DNA from: Alligator mississippiensis
Lineage: Eukaryota; Chordata; Crocodylia; Alligatoridae
Direction: 5' to 3'
Assembly: GCF_030867095.1 (NCBI RefSeq)
Contig: NC_081835.1
Span: forward strand, 21,832,501 to 21,896,500
DNA: 64,000 nt
A program made the position numbers and the translations under genes. A model generated the notes under the pieces. It made no database searches and was not told where the DNA came from. It saw nothing but the letters and a program-made list of their open reading frames with translations. Position 1 is the first letter of the stretch. Every line of letters begins with the position of its first letter. Below, piece by piece: positions 42,867 to 54,300 of the stretch.

Positions 42867-43790
42867 TGCTTCCAGTGGGGCGGGAAAGGGGCACTGAGCC
42901 CAAGACTGCCCCCAGATGGACTGTGGGTATTCATTGACTTACGTCACTGGACAAGGGCGGGGTGGAAAAACTGATGCAAGAAGCTATGCGGTCCCCATAA
43001 AGATTGGAGAGGTTTGGGTTAATGGTAGTGCCATAGCAATGAAGTTTAGCACTTCAGGCAAAACTTGCAGCAGCACCCTGCCCTTGCCCCACACATGGAC
43101 CTGGGGGGCACACGCCGCTTCCAAACAAACCACTTATTGCTCCACTTCTTTTCCCACCCCAGCTGACCAGCACTTGTTGGTGTCCCTTTGCTTCGGAGCC
43201 TGGGACGCTTGCTTTCCCTGCCCCGCCCCACTCCCTTGCTACGGCACTAGTCAATGGGCTTGAGGACTCTGGCTCAGGTCAGACAACTGTCCATGCACAG
43301 CATGTAAAGGTTGAAGTACATTCCTCTACTGGGATGCAGTGGTGACTTGTAGGGGGTGTGCCCCCTGACCAGCAGTGCTTGCTGCTTAGGCAACAGGCAG
43401 AGGGTCAGGTGGGAGCACTGATGCCACCTCTGAAAGTGCCCCCTGTGCAGTGGAGTGCCATGGTACTTCCAGAAGTGGCCACAGGCATCAGTAGGATTGG
43501 CCATGTGGGGACCCCCTGGGTTGCTAACTGGTTGCTGGGGAGGAGCATGTGCTGCTCTTTCCCCTTGCCCTCTCCCCCCCCCCTTGCAACTAAGGTGGCA
43601 CCAGTTGCCCATGCTGGGATGTCTTTTGTACCTGTATCCACGGGTATACCTGCCCCTACCCTGTGGTGTATTGATGCTGACAGTTGGTGAGTATAAGGGC
43701 CAAGTAAGAGCTGCTGTGGCCTCCCAATTGGCCTACCTAGTGATACTGGGAGAGACTGGGTCTCGATGGATCTACTGCTATGGCTGCTGA
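42867..43790 (+). pseudogene. Gypsy gag zinc knuckle and protease remnant
   Basis: CFQW..GKG, then (after a 1-nt shift) H...DCPQM is a CCHC knuckle with its second cysteine changed to tryptophan. Downstream, IGEVWVNGSAIAMKFSTSGK is a protease-like strand with the D-S/T-G active site lost. LTVGEYKGQVRAAVASQLAY and LVILGETGSRW (43,677-43,770) resemble the protease C-terminal part. Repeat-like sequence interrupts between about 43,080-43,260 and 43,330-43,640. Protease would normally process the polyprotein. Confidence 0.55.
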
Positions 43791-44254
43791 ATGCAGAGGC
43801 TCCTGACTGGTTCTAATCCACTGTAGCCTACATTTGGGGAGATCTTTCCTTTTAGGGAATCTGAGCTGTTTAGGCCGCAACCCTGGTCACACCAAGAACA
43901 GAATCAGCAAGAAGCCCTCCTTTACCAATAGAAGCACTTGGGAAGGGGTTGCAGTGCACTGCAACTTAAACCGTCCAGAAAGGGGAACTATCATGTCAGG
44001 GCCCACTGAGCCTGGCTTCAGACCAGAACTGGGTCAATTGGGAATGACCCAGGATGTTTTTTGTGGGACCCGCAGGAAGATCCAGTGTTTGTGAGACTAT
44101 ATGGCCAACTAGCCTGAGCTAACTGACTTGTCCTTAACCCCCCTTTTGAACTGCAGGGGGACCTTCTAGTTTGAATGACTGAAGGAAGGCTATAGGAACT
44201 TGGCAGTCCCAGATGCCAGTGCCCGGGCCTTACTGCCAGCAGGTGCTAAGATTT

Positions 44255-44752
44255 GGCTGATGACATACCCTTGGGGAGGTCATATGGAGCAAGAGAAAAC
44301 TCAGAGCTGGGTGCTAGCGAGAGTTTTCTAGCCCAGAGGGTACAATGAGATTAAGAAGTACTGTGCCTTGTGCCCCGAGTGCTAGTTAGTAGTGCCCTGG
44401 CTTGACTCTAAAGCCCCACTGATACCCCATCAGTGTGGATTTGGTTAGCCCCCTGGAGCCCAGCACCTGAAGTGCTTGGTTTATATTTAGCTCTTGTGGA
44501 CTATGCTACCCAGAGGCTGTAGTGATTCAGATGGCATCCACCCAAACTGTGGCCTTGGAACTAATACAGATTTTTTTTCCTGGGTGGATATCTCAAAAGA
44601 GGTCTTAACCAACCAGTTTTGTTTTATTTATTTTTTTGTCTTGGCTGTTACAGGAGGTTTGGGGTTTACTCAAAGTCCAGTCAGTCAAGCCCTTGGTGTA
44701 CCACCCCCAAACTGATGGATTCATTGAGTGACTAAACTGGACGCTTAAAGGG
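44255..44752 (+). pseudogene. Gypsy integrase, N-terminal and core part
   Basis: In changing frames: GHMEQEKTQSWVLARVF, then YCALCPEC (zinc-binding HHCC region), KAPLIP, LVDYATQRL (first catalytic Asp strand), EVLTNQF (second Asp changed to Asn) and VYHPQTDGFIE (44,696-44,729; the catalytic Glu helix). Integrase inserts element cDNA into the genome. The coding sequence stops at 44,752 at the edge of the LTR insertion and resumes at 46,769. Confidence 0.8.
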
Positions 44753-44757
44753 GATGT

Positions 44758-46763
44758 ATGGTGGAGCACCATTGGGGTGCTAGCCACTTAGTGGGCTCTT
44801 GCAGGCTACAGAGGAGTTTGCAGGGTGAGTGTCAGGGAGACACTCTCCCTGGTAGCCATTTTAAGGGGGAAGGTGTGTGGCAGTGCACCTTTGGGTGCCT
44901 GCCACTTTAAGGTTGAGAGCAGGCAGCCAGCAGGTGTGGGTCAGCTCTGAGGTGGCCATTTTAAGATCCAGGCTCTCGGAGCTAAGGCAGCAGTCTGCTG
45001 CAAGCAGCCAGGGAGCAACAACACCTGGCTGAGCTGCTGCTCACAACACCCTGGACGTAAGGGTGGAACTATGGGGATGGCAGGAGGTTCCTAGAGGACC
45101 CAGTGGGGTTCTGAGCTGTGGGAAGAAGGCTAAGACCTAGTAAGAGCAAGGCCTAGCCTAGGCATGGGGCTAACAGCTTGTAGGTCTACAAAGCAGCCAG
45201 GGAAGTCCTAGAGTAGATTTGGCAGGGGTGTAGCCTGGGGCTCACATGAGCCCAGTTCAGAACGAAGCCATGTTATTATGATCTCTGGGGCTCTAAGCAA
45301 GCTCAGTTTGAGATGGCTGTATGGTGGGGCCCAGAAGGGGATCCCCTGCTGCCCAAGGAGGTCAGCTGCTGTGGTGCTGGAACCAGAGTACCCCGACTAG
45401 TCAATGCAAAAAGGACAGGGCTGGAAGGCTGAAGGGCAATGAAGCCTAACATGAGGGGCAGGCCTGGGCCATGATGGGCTATCTGGCACCCCAACTGACC
45501 TGGAGGTGAGGTCAGAGCCTAAGGAGGTTGAAAGTCCCCTCTGTGAGGGGGACATCACTATCTAGGGGAAGAAAGGCTCAGTAAGCAGGCATGAAGGAGG
45601 CTAGAACTAAGGTCCTGTAGAGAGAGCAGCCTTGGGATAATATGTAGCCCAGCAGGGGAACAGTAGGTAGGCCTGCATTAGTCCTGGGTATGACTTGAAA
45701 CTGTACCCTGCTGGGGATGGGTGGTCTGGTAGGGCCATACATGGCAGGGCAGTCCCCCAGAAGTGCCAGGCCAGTTACCTCCCTGGTGAAAGGTGTGTAG
45801 GGGCATCTTAAAACCCCAGCACCCACATCCTGGTGGGCTACCCACATCTAAGGACAGGCATGGGGGCCAGGCACATCTCTGAACACCTGTACCCTGGGGT
45901 GCAAGACCCCAGAGGCTCCAGTGAGGGGGCATAGATGCAGAGCAGCTCAAGTGAGAGGGCTTATGTGGAAGGCCCTAGAGAGAAGGCATATGTTAAAGTG
46001 AAGGGCTAGCAAGAGGGTACAGATGGAAGGCCCTAGTAAGAGGGCATAAGATAAAGTCCCAGGAAGAGCAGTGTGGCCAAGGTTGATCTTTGGATGCCTG
46101 AGGCTATAGTTGGGCCTCAGGCCAAGTGATGCATCTCAGTGGGAGTTATGGGTGGAAGGAGCAAGCAGTTGGCCCCAAGGAGTGGGCAAGAGTGACAAGG
46201 TATCTGGAGAGGGGCCTGGGTCAGAGCTCCACCCAGGATGAGGCAAATTAGTTGGTCACCATTCAGATGAGTTACGAGATGGTCAGAGAGACTACGCAGT
46301 GGCCAACCAAGGAGTGTGAGTAGGCAAGTCTGATGGCCTATGTGGTTGCTCAAGGGAGCAGAGCAGATCAGGTGTGGCCCAGTGAGGGGCAGTGTGTAAG
46401 AGATCCACTGAGATGGGGTGGAGTGCAGAAGGCCCCAGTGAGAGGGGGAGGTATGAATGAGGCCTGTTGGGGCGGAGGGAAAGGATGAATGCCTGAGCGG
46501 CAAGGGGATGAGTTTGGCCTGGCCATGAGCTGGAGCAAAGAGCAACTCTAGGATGCCATCTGCAAGGCATGAGACATAATAAGGGAAGGTCAGAGTCATG
46601 TATAGTGCCCCTGGCATCAGGGCAGTAAAATGGGCATCCTCCTGCATGCTACACCAGGTGAAGAAATGACAAGTTGTGGCAGGTGAGACTGGGTGGACTG
46701 ACCTACTTAGACAGGTGGGCAGGCCAATGTTGAGAGACAGCCCAGAGATGGCCCCCTGTCATA
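44758..46763 (+). mobile_element. Solo LTR, about 2.0 kb, inserted in gypsy integrase
   Basis: GGATG at 44,753-44,757 and 46,764-46,768 flanks a segment that starts TATGGTGGAGCACC and ends CCCCCTGTCATA; both ends look like decayed versions of the TGTCGCAGGGCACC and CCGTGACA ends of the LTR at 1,126-2,573. A second head-like sequence (TGTGTGGCAGTGCACC) lies at 44,874, so the first 120 bp may be a partial duplication or a second LTR. Like its relative, it contains a tandem array (about 45,900-46,620) of 30-40-bp units on GGCCCTAGAGAGAGGG themes. The integrase frame continues directly on either side of it. Confidence 0.72.
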
Positions 46764-46768
46764 GGATG

Positions 46769-47290
46769 TTATGAAAGTTTGTGTCAGATGAGCCTTGCAA
46801 TTGTGACTGGCTACTCCCTTACTTCCTGCTTACCATTCAGGAGGTACCTCAGTCCTCGACTGGCATCTTTGCTGTTCAAGCTATTATAGGAGACAGCCCT
46901 GAGGGATGATGTACTTATTGTAGGAATCATGGCAGACCCAGACCTCCATAGCACAATGTCCTATAATATGTCTTAAATTTATATGAACGCCTGGATTTGT
47001 TGGAGGCACTTGGAAAGAAAAACCTGAAAGCTGCCCAGCACAGGCAAGAACAGCACTACAATAAGGGGTCCAACTGCAAGTACATCAGCCAGGAGAGTAA
47101 GTGCTACTCCTGCTGCCATCACCAGAAAGCAAACTATTGCCAAAACGACAAGGCCCATTTGAAGTACTACAGCAAGTTGGGTGAGCTGACTACAAGATAT
47201 GCCTCATAGGGAAACATTGTGAGTCACAGGTATATCATGTCAACCATTTAAAGCCCTGGGTTGCCTGAGATGTGTGTCTCATGGCCCAGA
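46769..47290 (+). pseudogene. Gypsy integrase, C-terminal part
   Basis: Starting right after the LTR: KFVSDEPCNCDWLLPYFLLT, IQEVPQSSTGIFAVQAI and GDSPEG (end of the catalytic core), LKAAQHRQEQHYNKGS (helical linker) and, in another frame, a VLLLLP-K-LA-WQGPFEV-like SH3-type domain ending near QVYHVNHLKPW (47,240-47,263). Shifts and stops are common. The domain normally binds DNA. Confidence 0.75.
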
Positions 47291-47404
47291 ACTGAAAGAT
47301 GACCACTTAAGAGGCTCTGGATCCTCCCACCTGTCTACCAGCAGGGTCCATTTTTGGGGGAGGAACTGACCCTGGCTTCACCATTTTGGGGTGGAACTGA
47401 CCGC

Positions 47405-47752
47405 AGCTCAGCAAGGGGACATGAAAGCCATGCTTTCGGTAAACATCTCCCTAAATTCTGAGAGACCAGGCAAGACCACACTGGTGGAGCACCAGATGCA
47501 CCATCCAAAGAGTACTCTTGTGAATTGTGGTGTGGCTAGGGACACAGTCTGGCAATAAATGACAAGGATGCTAAACCTGGGGGTGATGGGAGAATCTGCA
47601 AGTGAATGGAGCAGCCCCATTGTATTAGTCCCCAAGCCTGACCACTCTGTCAGGTTTTGTATCTATCTTTTTCCACAGGGTCAGTGCAGTATCAAAATGC
47701 AATGCCTACCCCTTGCTCTAGGATAGATGAATTGGTTATGCCAAGTAGGTCA
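47405..47752 (+). pseudogene. Gypsy reverse transcriptase, N-terminal part
   Basis: VNISLNSERPGKTTLVEHQM is the leader found before gypsy RTs. LNLGVMGESASEWSSPIVLV and PKPDHSVRFC are the finger motifs; RIDEL (47,722-47,736) is the next conserved word. The frame is broken by an insertion near 47,670-47,690, and the gene is cut at about 47,752 by a CR1. Confidence 0.8.
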
Positions 47753-50274
47753 AGTGGGTGCTCAACCACCTGGGCAACAGTGATCATCGCTTGCTGGAAT
47801 TCACCATCCAGTGCAAGGTGGCAAAGGCCTGCAGCAGCCCTGGACTTCAGGAGGGCAGACTTCAATGTGGTAAGGAGAATAGTTGGGGAGGCACTGAGGT
47901 TCCAGCAGGGAGAGGAGTCAGGGGTCCAAGAAGAGTGGTCATTCCTTAAAAAGACGATCCTTCAAGCCCAAAGAGAGGTAATCCCAATGCAGATCAAAGG
48001 GGGCAGGAGGGTGCAAAAGCCCCCATGGCTCACCAAAAGCATACGGGAACATCTGACTAAAAGGGAGGTGTACACCCAATGGAAGGGTGGGGCCATCAGG
48101 GAGGACTATACCACAGTTGCTTAGGGATGCAGGAGGGCAGTCAGGAAGGCCAAGGCAGAGATGGAACTGGGTCTAGCAACCCGGATCAAGGACAAGAAGA
48201 AGTTTTTTGTTTTTTTTTTAAATACATAGGGGGTAAAAAGAAGGTGCCAGGTAACATGGGGCCTCTGCAAAACACGCTAGGAAATCTGGTTGTCACACCA
48301 GATGATGAAGCTAACCTATTTAACAGTTTCTTTGCCTCCATTTTCCTGAGCAGGGACCTCCATAGACCCCAGGGGAGGCGCACCCAGACCTAGGGTCAAT
48401 GAGGATCTAGTTGGGGGAACTTCTGGAGGGACTGGATGTATTTAAATCAGCTGGTCCTGACGATCTCCACCCCAGAGTGCTGAAGGAATAAGTCTGTGGA
48501 AGCAAAGACTGGCTGAGGCCTTGTGGGGGGGAGAGAAATTCCTTAGATAAGAGGAAGATGACCATTAAAGCTGTCTTGAAGGACACAAAACAGATAGCCC
48601 CAAGGCGGGAAAAGCTAGTTTAGGAAACCCATTGTCTTGAATCTATAAAAGGTTAATTGCCCTTGTAAGGCAGAGAGCCAGGGGGAATCTTCCCTTTAAC
48701 GGTCTCTCTCTGATAGCTATAGAAATAGTTTCTACCTGACCTGATTCCAAATTCTACGGTGTATTTTTTCCACGATAAGTCATTGCAGGACCCCTGGCAC
48801 AGCTTTACGAGCACTCGTGGTGCTCTTGTGTGGTGCCAGAGGACTGGAAAAGGGCCAGTGTGGTTCCCATTTTCAAAAAAGGGAGGAAGGGGGACCCAGG
48901 AAACTATAGGCCCGTGAGTCTTACCTTGGTCCTGGGGAAGCTTTTTGAGAGAATTATCTTGGTGCATGTCCATGAGGGGCCAGCAGCGGAGGTTATGTTT
49001 AGGGGCAACCAACATGGGTTCATTAGAGGCAGGTCCTGTCAGACCAACCTGGTGGCCTTCTATGACCAGGTCACAAAATCCTTAGATGCAGGGGTAGCAG
49101 TGGACGTAGTCTTTCTGGACTTCAGGAAGGCCTTTGACACTGTCTCTCACCCCATTCTCATTTAAAAAAAACAAAAAAAAAACTAGGGGACTGTGGCGTC
49201 AACACCTACACAGTCAAATGGGTTGCTAACTGGCTGGAGGGCCGCACCTGGAGAGTGATGGTGGACGAGTCATTTTTGACCTGGAGGGATGTGGGCAGTG
49301 GGGTTCCCCAGGGCTCAGTCCTTGGGCCTGCACTGTTCAACATCTTCATCAGTGACTTGGACGAAGGGGTAAAACGCACCCTGTTCAAATTTGCAGATGA
49401 CACTTAGATGTGGGGGGCAGTGGGCACCCTAGAAGGGCGGGATAGGCTGCAATCGGACCTAGACAGGTTACAGGGGTGGGCAGATGAGAACAGGATGGGT
49501 TTCAACGCTGACAAGTGCAAGGTGCTGCACCTGGGGAGGAAGAACCAGCAGCATACCTACAGGCTGGGGAACTCTCTTCTTGTCAGTGTGGAGGCAGAAA
49601 AGGATCTTGGAGTCGTTATTGATGCCAAAATGAACATGGGCCGCCAATGTGAGGACACGGTCAGGAAGGCCAACTGTACCTTGTCATGCGTCCACAGATG
49701 CATCTCAAGTGGGTCCAAGGAGGTGATCCTCCCCCTCTATGAGACACTGGTCAGGCCGCAGTTGGAGTACTGCATCCAGTTCTGGGTGCCGCACTTCAGG
49801 AGGGATGTGGACAACATGGAGAGGGTCCAGAGGAGGGCCACTTGCATGATTGAGGGCAGCAGGGCAGGCCCTACGAGGAGAGGCTGAGGGACCTGAACCT
49901 GTCTAGCCTCCAAAAGAGAAGGCTGAGAGGGGATCTAGTGGCAGTCTACAAACTAGTCAAGGGGGACCAGCAGGCACTCCTGGGAGTGCTTGGGGGAACA
50001 GGGACTCCCCCAGTGACAAGGAATAACAGTCACAAGCTGGCAGAGGGTAGATTTAGGCTAGATATCAGGAGGTGCCACTTCGCAGTCAGGGTGACTAGGA
50101 TCTGGAACCAACTTCCAAGAGAAGTGGTGCTGGCTCGTAGCCTGGGGGTCTTTAAGAGGAGGCTAGATGACGACCTTGCTGGGGTTGTTTGACCCCAGTA
50201 CTCTTTCCTGCCATGGCAGGGGGTCAGACTTGATCTGCTCAAGTCCCTTCTGACCCTACAAACTATGAAACTAT
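47753..50274 (+). mobile_element. CR1 LINE, 5'-truncated, inserted in gypsy RT
   Basis: Begins within the endonuclease domain (LGNSDHRLLEFTIQCKVAKA) and runs through the RT (VPEDWKRASVVPIFKKGRKG, NPGNYRPVSLT-like, [22 protein letters not shown]) to the 3' end. The end carries GGTCAGACTTGATCTGCTCA and a terminal (ACTATGAA)-type octamer. Stops and shifts occur throughout, for example a stop right after FADDT near 49,405. It is about 2.5 kb, of which 280 bp are a secondary insert at 48,495-48,774. Confidence 0.9.
48495..48774 (+). mobile_element. Small LTR-like insertion inside the CR1
   Basis: ATAAGTC is present on both sides (48,488-48,494 and 48,775-48,781). The insert starts TGTGGAAGC and ends TTTTTTCCACG and contains a TATA-like TCTATAAAAGG. 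If it and one duplication are taken out, the CR1 codons on both sides are in the same frame, proving it is a later insertion. Ends and size suggest a solo LTR; the terminal CA has changed. Confidence 0.7.
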
Positions 50275-50905
50275 ATCCACCTTGGACCTAACAAAAGGGT
50301 ACTGACAGATTCCCCTGGGTACTGCATCCCAAGAAATTATGGCCTTCACCACCCCAGGGGAGCTATATCACTTTCAGACTCCCCTCTGGTCTCCACGGTG
50401 CCCCTGCAGCGTTCCACCAACTGATTGACCGGATACTCTGGCCATACCCGGTGTATGTGGCTGCCTGCTTAAATGATGTTGTAATATTCACCAATACATG
50501 GACAGACCACATTCAAGGAGTAAGGTACTCCTCCAGTCAATCCACATGGCGGGACTTAGTCAACCCAACCAAGTGTCACCTAGGCAAGACTAAGACCAAG
50601 TATCTGGGGTGTATCCTGGGCAAGGGGAAGACCCAGCCTCTGATAAACAAAGTACAGGCCCTGGCACAACAAAAAGACAGGTAAACTCCTTCCTAGACTT
50701 AGGTAGCTATTATCTGCAGTTTATTCCCCAGTAGGCAGTCCTCATAGCCCCCCTAATTGATCTCCTGAGAAAGGGGGCCCCCACAATGGGTGCAGTGGTC
50801 ACTGGAGTATGCAAACGCATTTGGAGAGAGAAAACACTTGCTGTGCAACCCAGTCCTATGCTCCCTGGACATGGGAAAAGAATTTGTAGTACAAACAGGG
50901 CGCAT
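50275..50905 (+). pseudogene. Gypsy reverse transcriptase, palm/thumb and connection part
   Basis: Resumes after the CR1 with STLDLTKGY (50,279 on; the following codon is TGA), then FTTPGELYHFQT, an FGL-GAPA-FQ-like region and VAACLNDVVIFTN, where the YxDD catalytic box reads CLND (50,466-50,477; first Asp changed). NPTKCHLGKTKTKYLG, QPLINKVQALAQ and SLDMGKEFVVQTG follow, the last being the RNase H start. The remnant ends near 50,905 at an unrelated repeat. Confidence 0.8.
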
Positions 50906-51316
50906 CTAAGTGTGCCCCTATGGTGCGGTTGTTACTGTGCCATCATTCATGGTTTCCTTTAGAAAGTACTAAATGATGGCGAAGTAACAGCTATTGCTGT
51001 GCTGTGCTGACAGCACACAGTTATTTTATTTTATTTTTTTACCCACTGTGTCAGTATAGCAATGTGCTATAATGAGGGAACACATTGCTATGGCAATGTT
51101 GTTGTGGTGTGATGGTTTTTGCCCGCTGACACTACATCACTGAGGCCAATCCAGCCACGTGGGGCCTGGAAATTTGGCACCAGGGGAGTGGTGGCAGTGT
51201 TAAGTGCCACTGCTCCACCCCCACCAAATTTCCAGCCCAATGGGGAGCTTCATAGGCCAGATGACATGACTCTAGGAGCCAGCTTTGGCCCAGGGGCCAG
51301 AGGTTGACTACCCCTG
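50906..51316. mobile_element. Two adjoining decayed MITEs
   Basis: A GCGCATCTAAGTGTGCCCCT start with internal inverted ATTGCTATGGCAATG-type words (to about 51,120) is followed by a hAT MITE remnant. The latter's right end GAGGTTGACTACCCCTG is at 51,300-51,316 and contains the pair AATTTGGCACCAGG / CACCAAATTTCC. Left boundaries are not certain. Confidence 0.45.
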
Positions 51317-54300
51317 TTCTAGATGCATCTCCTCCCAATCATAATCACAGAGACCTCATCCCCCGCCTACTAGCAATTATGTAACAATCCTCTGGAAGTT
51401 ATAGCAATTGCTGATGCAAAGAAAATCATTAATGACATTTAGCAGTGGGAAATAAGGGGCAGTACTTGCACCAGGTGACCAGCCAACCTTGCAAATCACC
51501 AGCACCACTGAAATTGCAGCCCTGAGCTCAGGACATACCTCAAGGCATTATGATGCCTTATTATGTGCCATTTAATAGGCTCAAAATATTTAATCTTGCA
51601 ACTCTTCATGACTAAAATGTAAATTTATAAAGAGGTATTTTGGTTCTAGCTATTTTGGTCTTATACCTCAGGGAACATAAATATAATTTTTTTTACACTT
51701 GTTTTCCTAATTGCTTACCACTAAAAAGATAATAGAAAGTAACCATCAACTTTCTGCAATCAACTGCCAGCATGAGATTGTATTAATCTTTAGCTAGCAT
51801 ACTTGACAATTTGAAGTGAACATACAAGCTATATGCCAACTAAATTTATTGCTAAAATGAAGCAAAAATCTCTTTCAAGAAAATCAGTCATTTGGCAGTA
51901 CATTTGGTATAGAACTGCACATTCTGATTATACATTACATGAGTTTCATGGCACAATAGTCCATTTCTGATGATAATATCTATATACTAGAACACTTCCA
52001 ATATTCTTTTATGGGTGAATGATGAAATTTGGACATATGAACATGCCACATTCTGTTTTTCTGGTTTTAGTATATGACTTCTTATCATTTCCCTCTGTTT
52101 TGGGTGTGAAATATTAGTTAAGCATTAAAATGCACTCCTCCCCACTCCATTTTTTTTGGTGCTTACTACCATGAATGCTTTTATGGTATGGAAGATTTGC
52201 AATTTCTTCTCCTTAGTTTTTCCAACAAGCCTTTATGGTGACTAGGAAGGGTAGGGTCAACCATGACAGAAAGATGATGGGATTAAAGTGGAAACAACGA
52301 AAATGGGAATGTGTGAAATGAGAAGAAAGTCTAGAGTTCCTTTTTGCTGTGGAAATCCAATTACATCAGCAGGATAGGACTTATTCTTCCCAGTTCCAGT
52401 GCAGTCATGGGTACAGCATGTGTATTTATTTTGTTAATTACATATAGCACATAATACTCAGCAAACACTCTAGGACCACTGAAAAGAATGCCTTTATTTT
52501 TCCACATTGTAGTTTTTTTGGTTTTTTTATATAAAAAACCTAGTTAGCATGGTGCCTGGATTTATGTAAATATATGATCTTATATTGTCTGGATAGAGAA
52601 TATTAACAGATGGAAAAACAGAAACCGTTATAATCTGTTCCCTTCCTCCCCCTCTTCCCCCCCCCGCCCGCTTGCTCCATATTCTTAGTTTGACTTTTTT
52701 CCCCCCCCAGTTAGATAAATTTAATCAGCTTGGAGTCAAATTTACAGCTGGAAAAAGTGTTAAAACTCTACTACAGTCAGTAGAATTGCACTCTTAAAGT
52801 CCTGTATCCATTCTTCTGTTCAGAAACTTCCATTTAAGCAACTTAGTTACATGTAACAACTTCTGATTGCTGCCATGCTCAGTGAGAGAATGTGGATTTT
52901 ATTTTTTAATGAATATTAACCTTTGTATGCAGAGTTGTTTTATTAATTGCTCTGAAATTGCATATAATGAATATTCAAGGAATCTTTGTTGAAGGAATAT
53001 CCTTTGAAGTAAGCTTTGCTTTAGAAAGGAGAGCATATTCACTGCATATTGATTACCTACCTGTACATGCACTTGGTTCTTTGAAGTTTCAGGCAGCAAA
53101 ATATAGTAGTTTCTCACCCCTGTTATTTTACCCATCTCAACCAAATATAAATCCTCTTTGCTTGTCAGTTGGAACATTCAAATTAATAAAAGTAGCACTG
53201 GCAATCTTGATCCTTGTATCAAGATTGCCAATGCTAAATGGTGGGGGAGTTGGAATTTCTTCTCTGATAATGGGGAAAGTGAACAGCTGCAAAGAGTTGA
53301 GAAGTGAAGACTTGATTAAATATCAAGGCATGTTCAGGTTTACTGTTTTTCTATATGCAAAAGAAAAATTAATTGAAAATGTAGTGCCTACGTAATAAAG
53401 TAAATTGTCAAAGGTTCAGTTCTTGCTATGTATTTGTAAAATCTGGTGTCAAACTTAGATATTCTTAGAATTAATTAAGAAAAAAATTATCCTCATCAAA
53501 GCTTTTAGGTGGACCAATACTTTTGCTGAAGGATCCAGTATTACTTTACTTTTCTAAAAGAAACGCGTGTGTGTTTTGATATGCATTTTAATATAATACT
53601 ATACAAGCAAAGACTTCCACTTAATGCTCGACTCTTGTCAGGAAAGCATTTCCTCTTCTGTAAAATAGTTACAAATGAGCCTCCTACTCCTCCAGCCTTG
53701 ACTGAAATGCATTATGCAGAAATCTGACAACTGTTCAGTATGATTTGCAAACTACAGAGAATTCCAAGCAGTTGTATATTCCTAGGAAGAAATACCTTCC
53801 ACTGCAGGGAACTGGGTAGACTATCCATCTTGTTAGCCCACATTGTATTTAATTAATACATGACAAGTATCTCAGGACTAACCTGCTTAGTTTCTACAGC
53901 TTACAGTATTTCAGAAACTTTCCTCCTTAAGATAAGTCCAAGATCTTTTCTTCAAAAGAGTCAAATAGGATTTCTAAACTCCCTATAGCAATAACACTGT
54001 TCTGAAGACTTTTTGTATTTAAAAAAAAAAATGGATGCAGATGTCACAAAATAGGCACTAATGATTTTATTGGCAAATTCAGTATCTTTATGGATACTTA
54101 CTCTCAAAGGTGAATATGAAAGGGCATTCAAGGAAAGAGAAATATCTCCTTATTTCAGGTCCCATTTTGTGTTACAGAAGTAATAATCATAAGTTGATGT
54201 TAACTGATTTTCTGCCTTTATAGTCTCCTTGCTTTTAGGAGACCTCTTAGGAGCAGAAAATGTCCCCACAAAAACTCAAAAATATCAATATGATATAATA

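Larger units (their letters stand above)
42850..50905 (+). mobile_element. Ty3/gypsy element with integrase before RT (Gmr1-type order), nested insertions
   Basis: Plus-strand remnants occur in the order zinc knuckle (42,867-42,912), protease (42,985-43,790), integrase (44,255-44,752 and 46,769-47,290) and reverse transcriptase (47,405-47,752 and 50,275-50,905). Standard Ty3/gypsy elements place integrase last; integrase ahead of RT is the published hallmark of the Gmr1 group of deuterostome elements. Integrase is split by a 2.0-kb solo LTR and RT by a CR1, and in both the coding frame resumes on the far side. Numerous stops and shifts show an old, dead copy. Neither LTR of the element itself could be fixed, so its ends are minimum limits. 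Confidence 0.75.

Noticed and set aside
52958..53395. 145-codon plus-strand ORF
   Set aside because: No recognisable domain, AT-rich codon usage like the surrounding non-coding DNA, and it contains a hairpin; probably chance.
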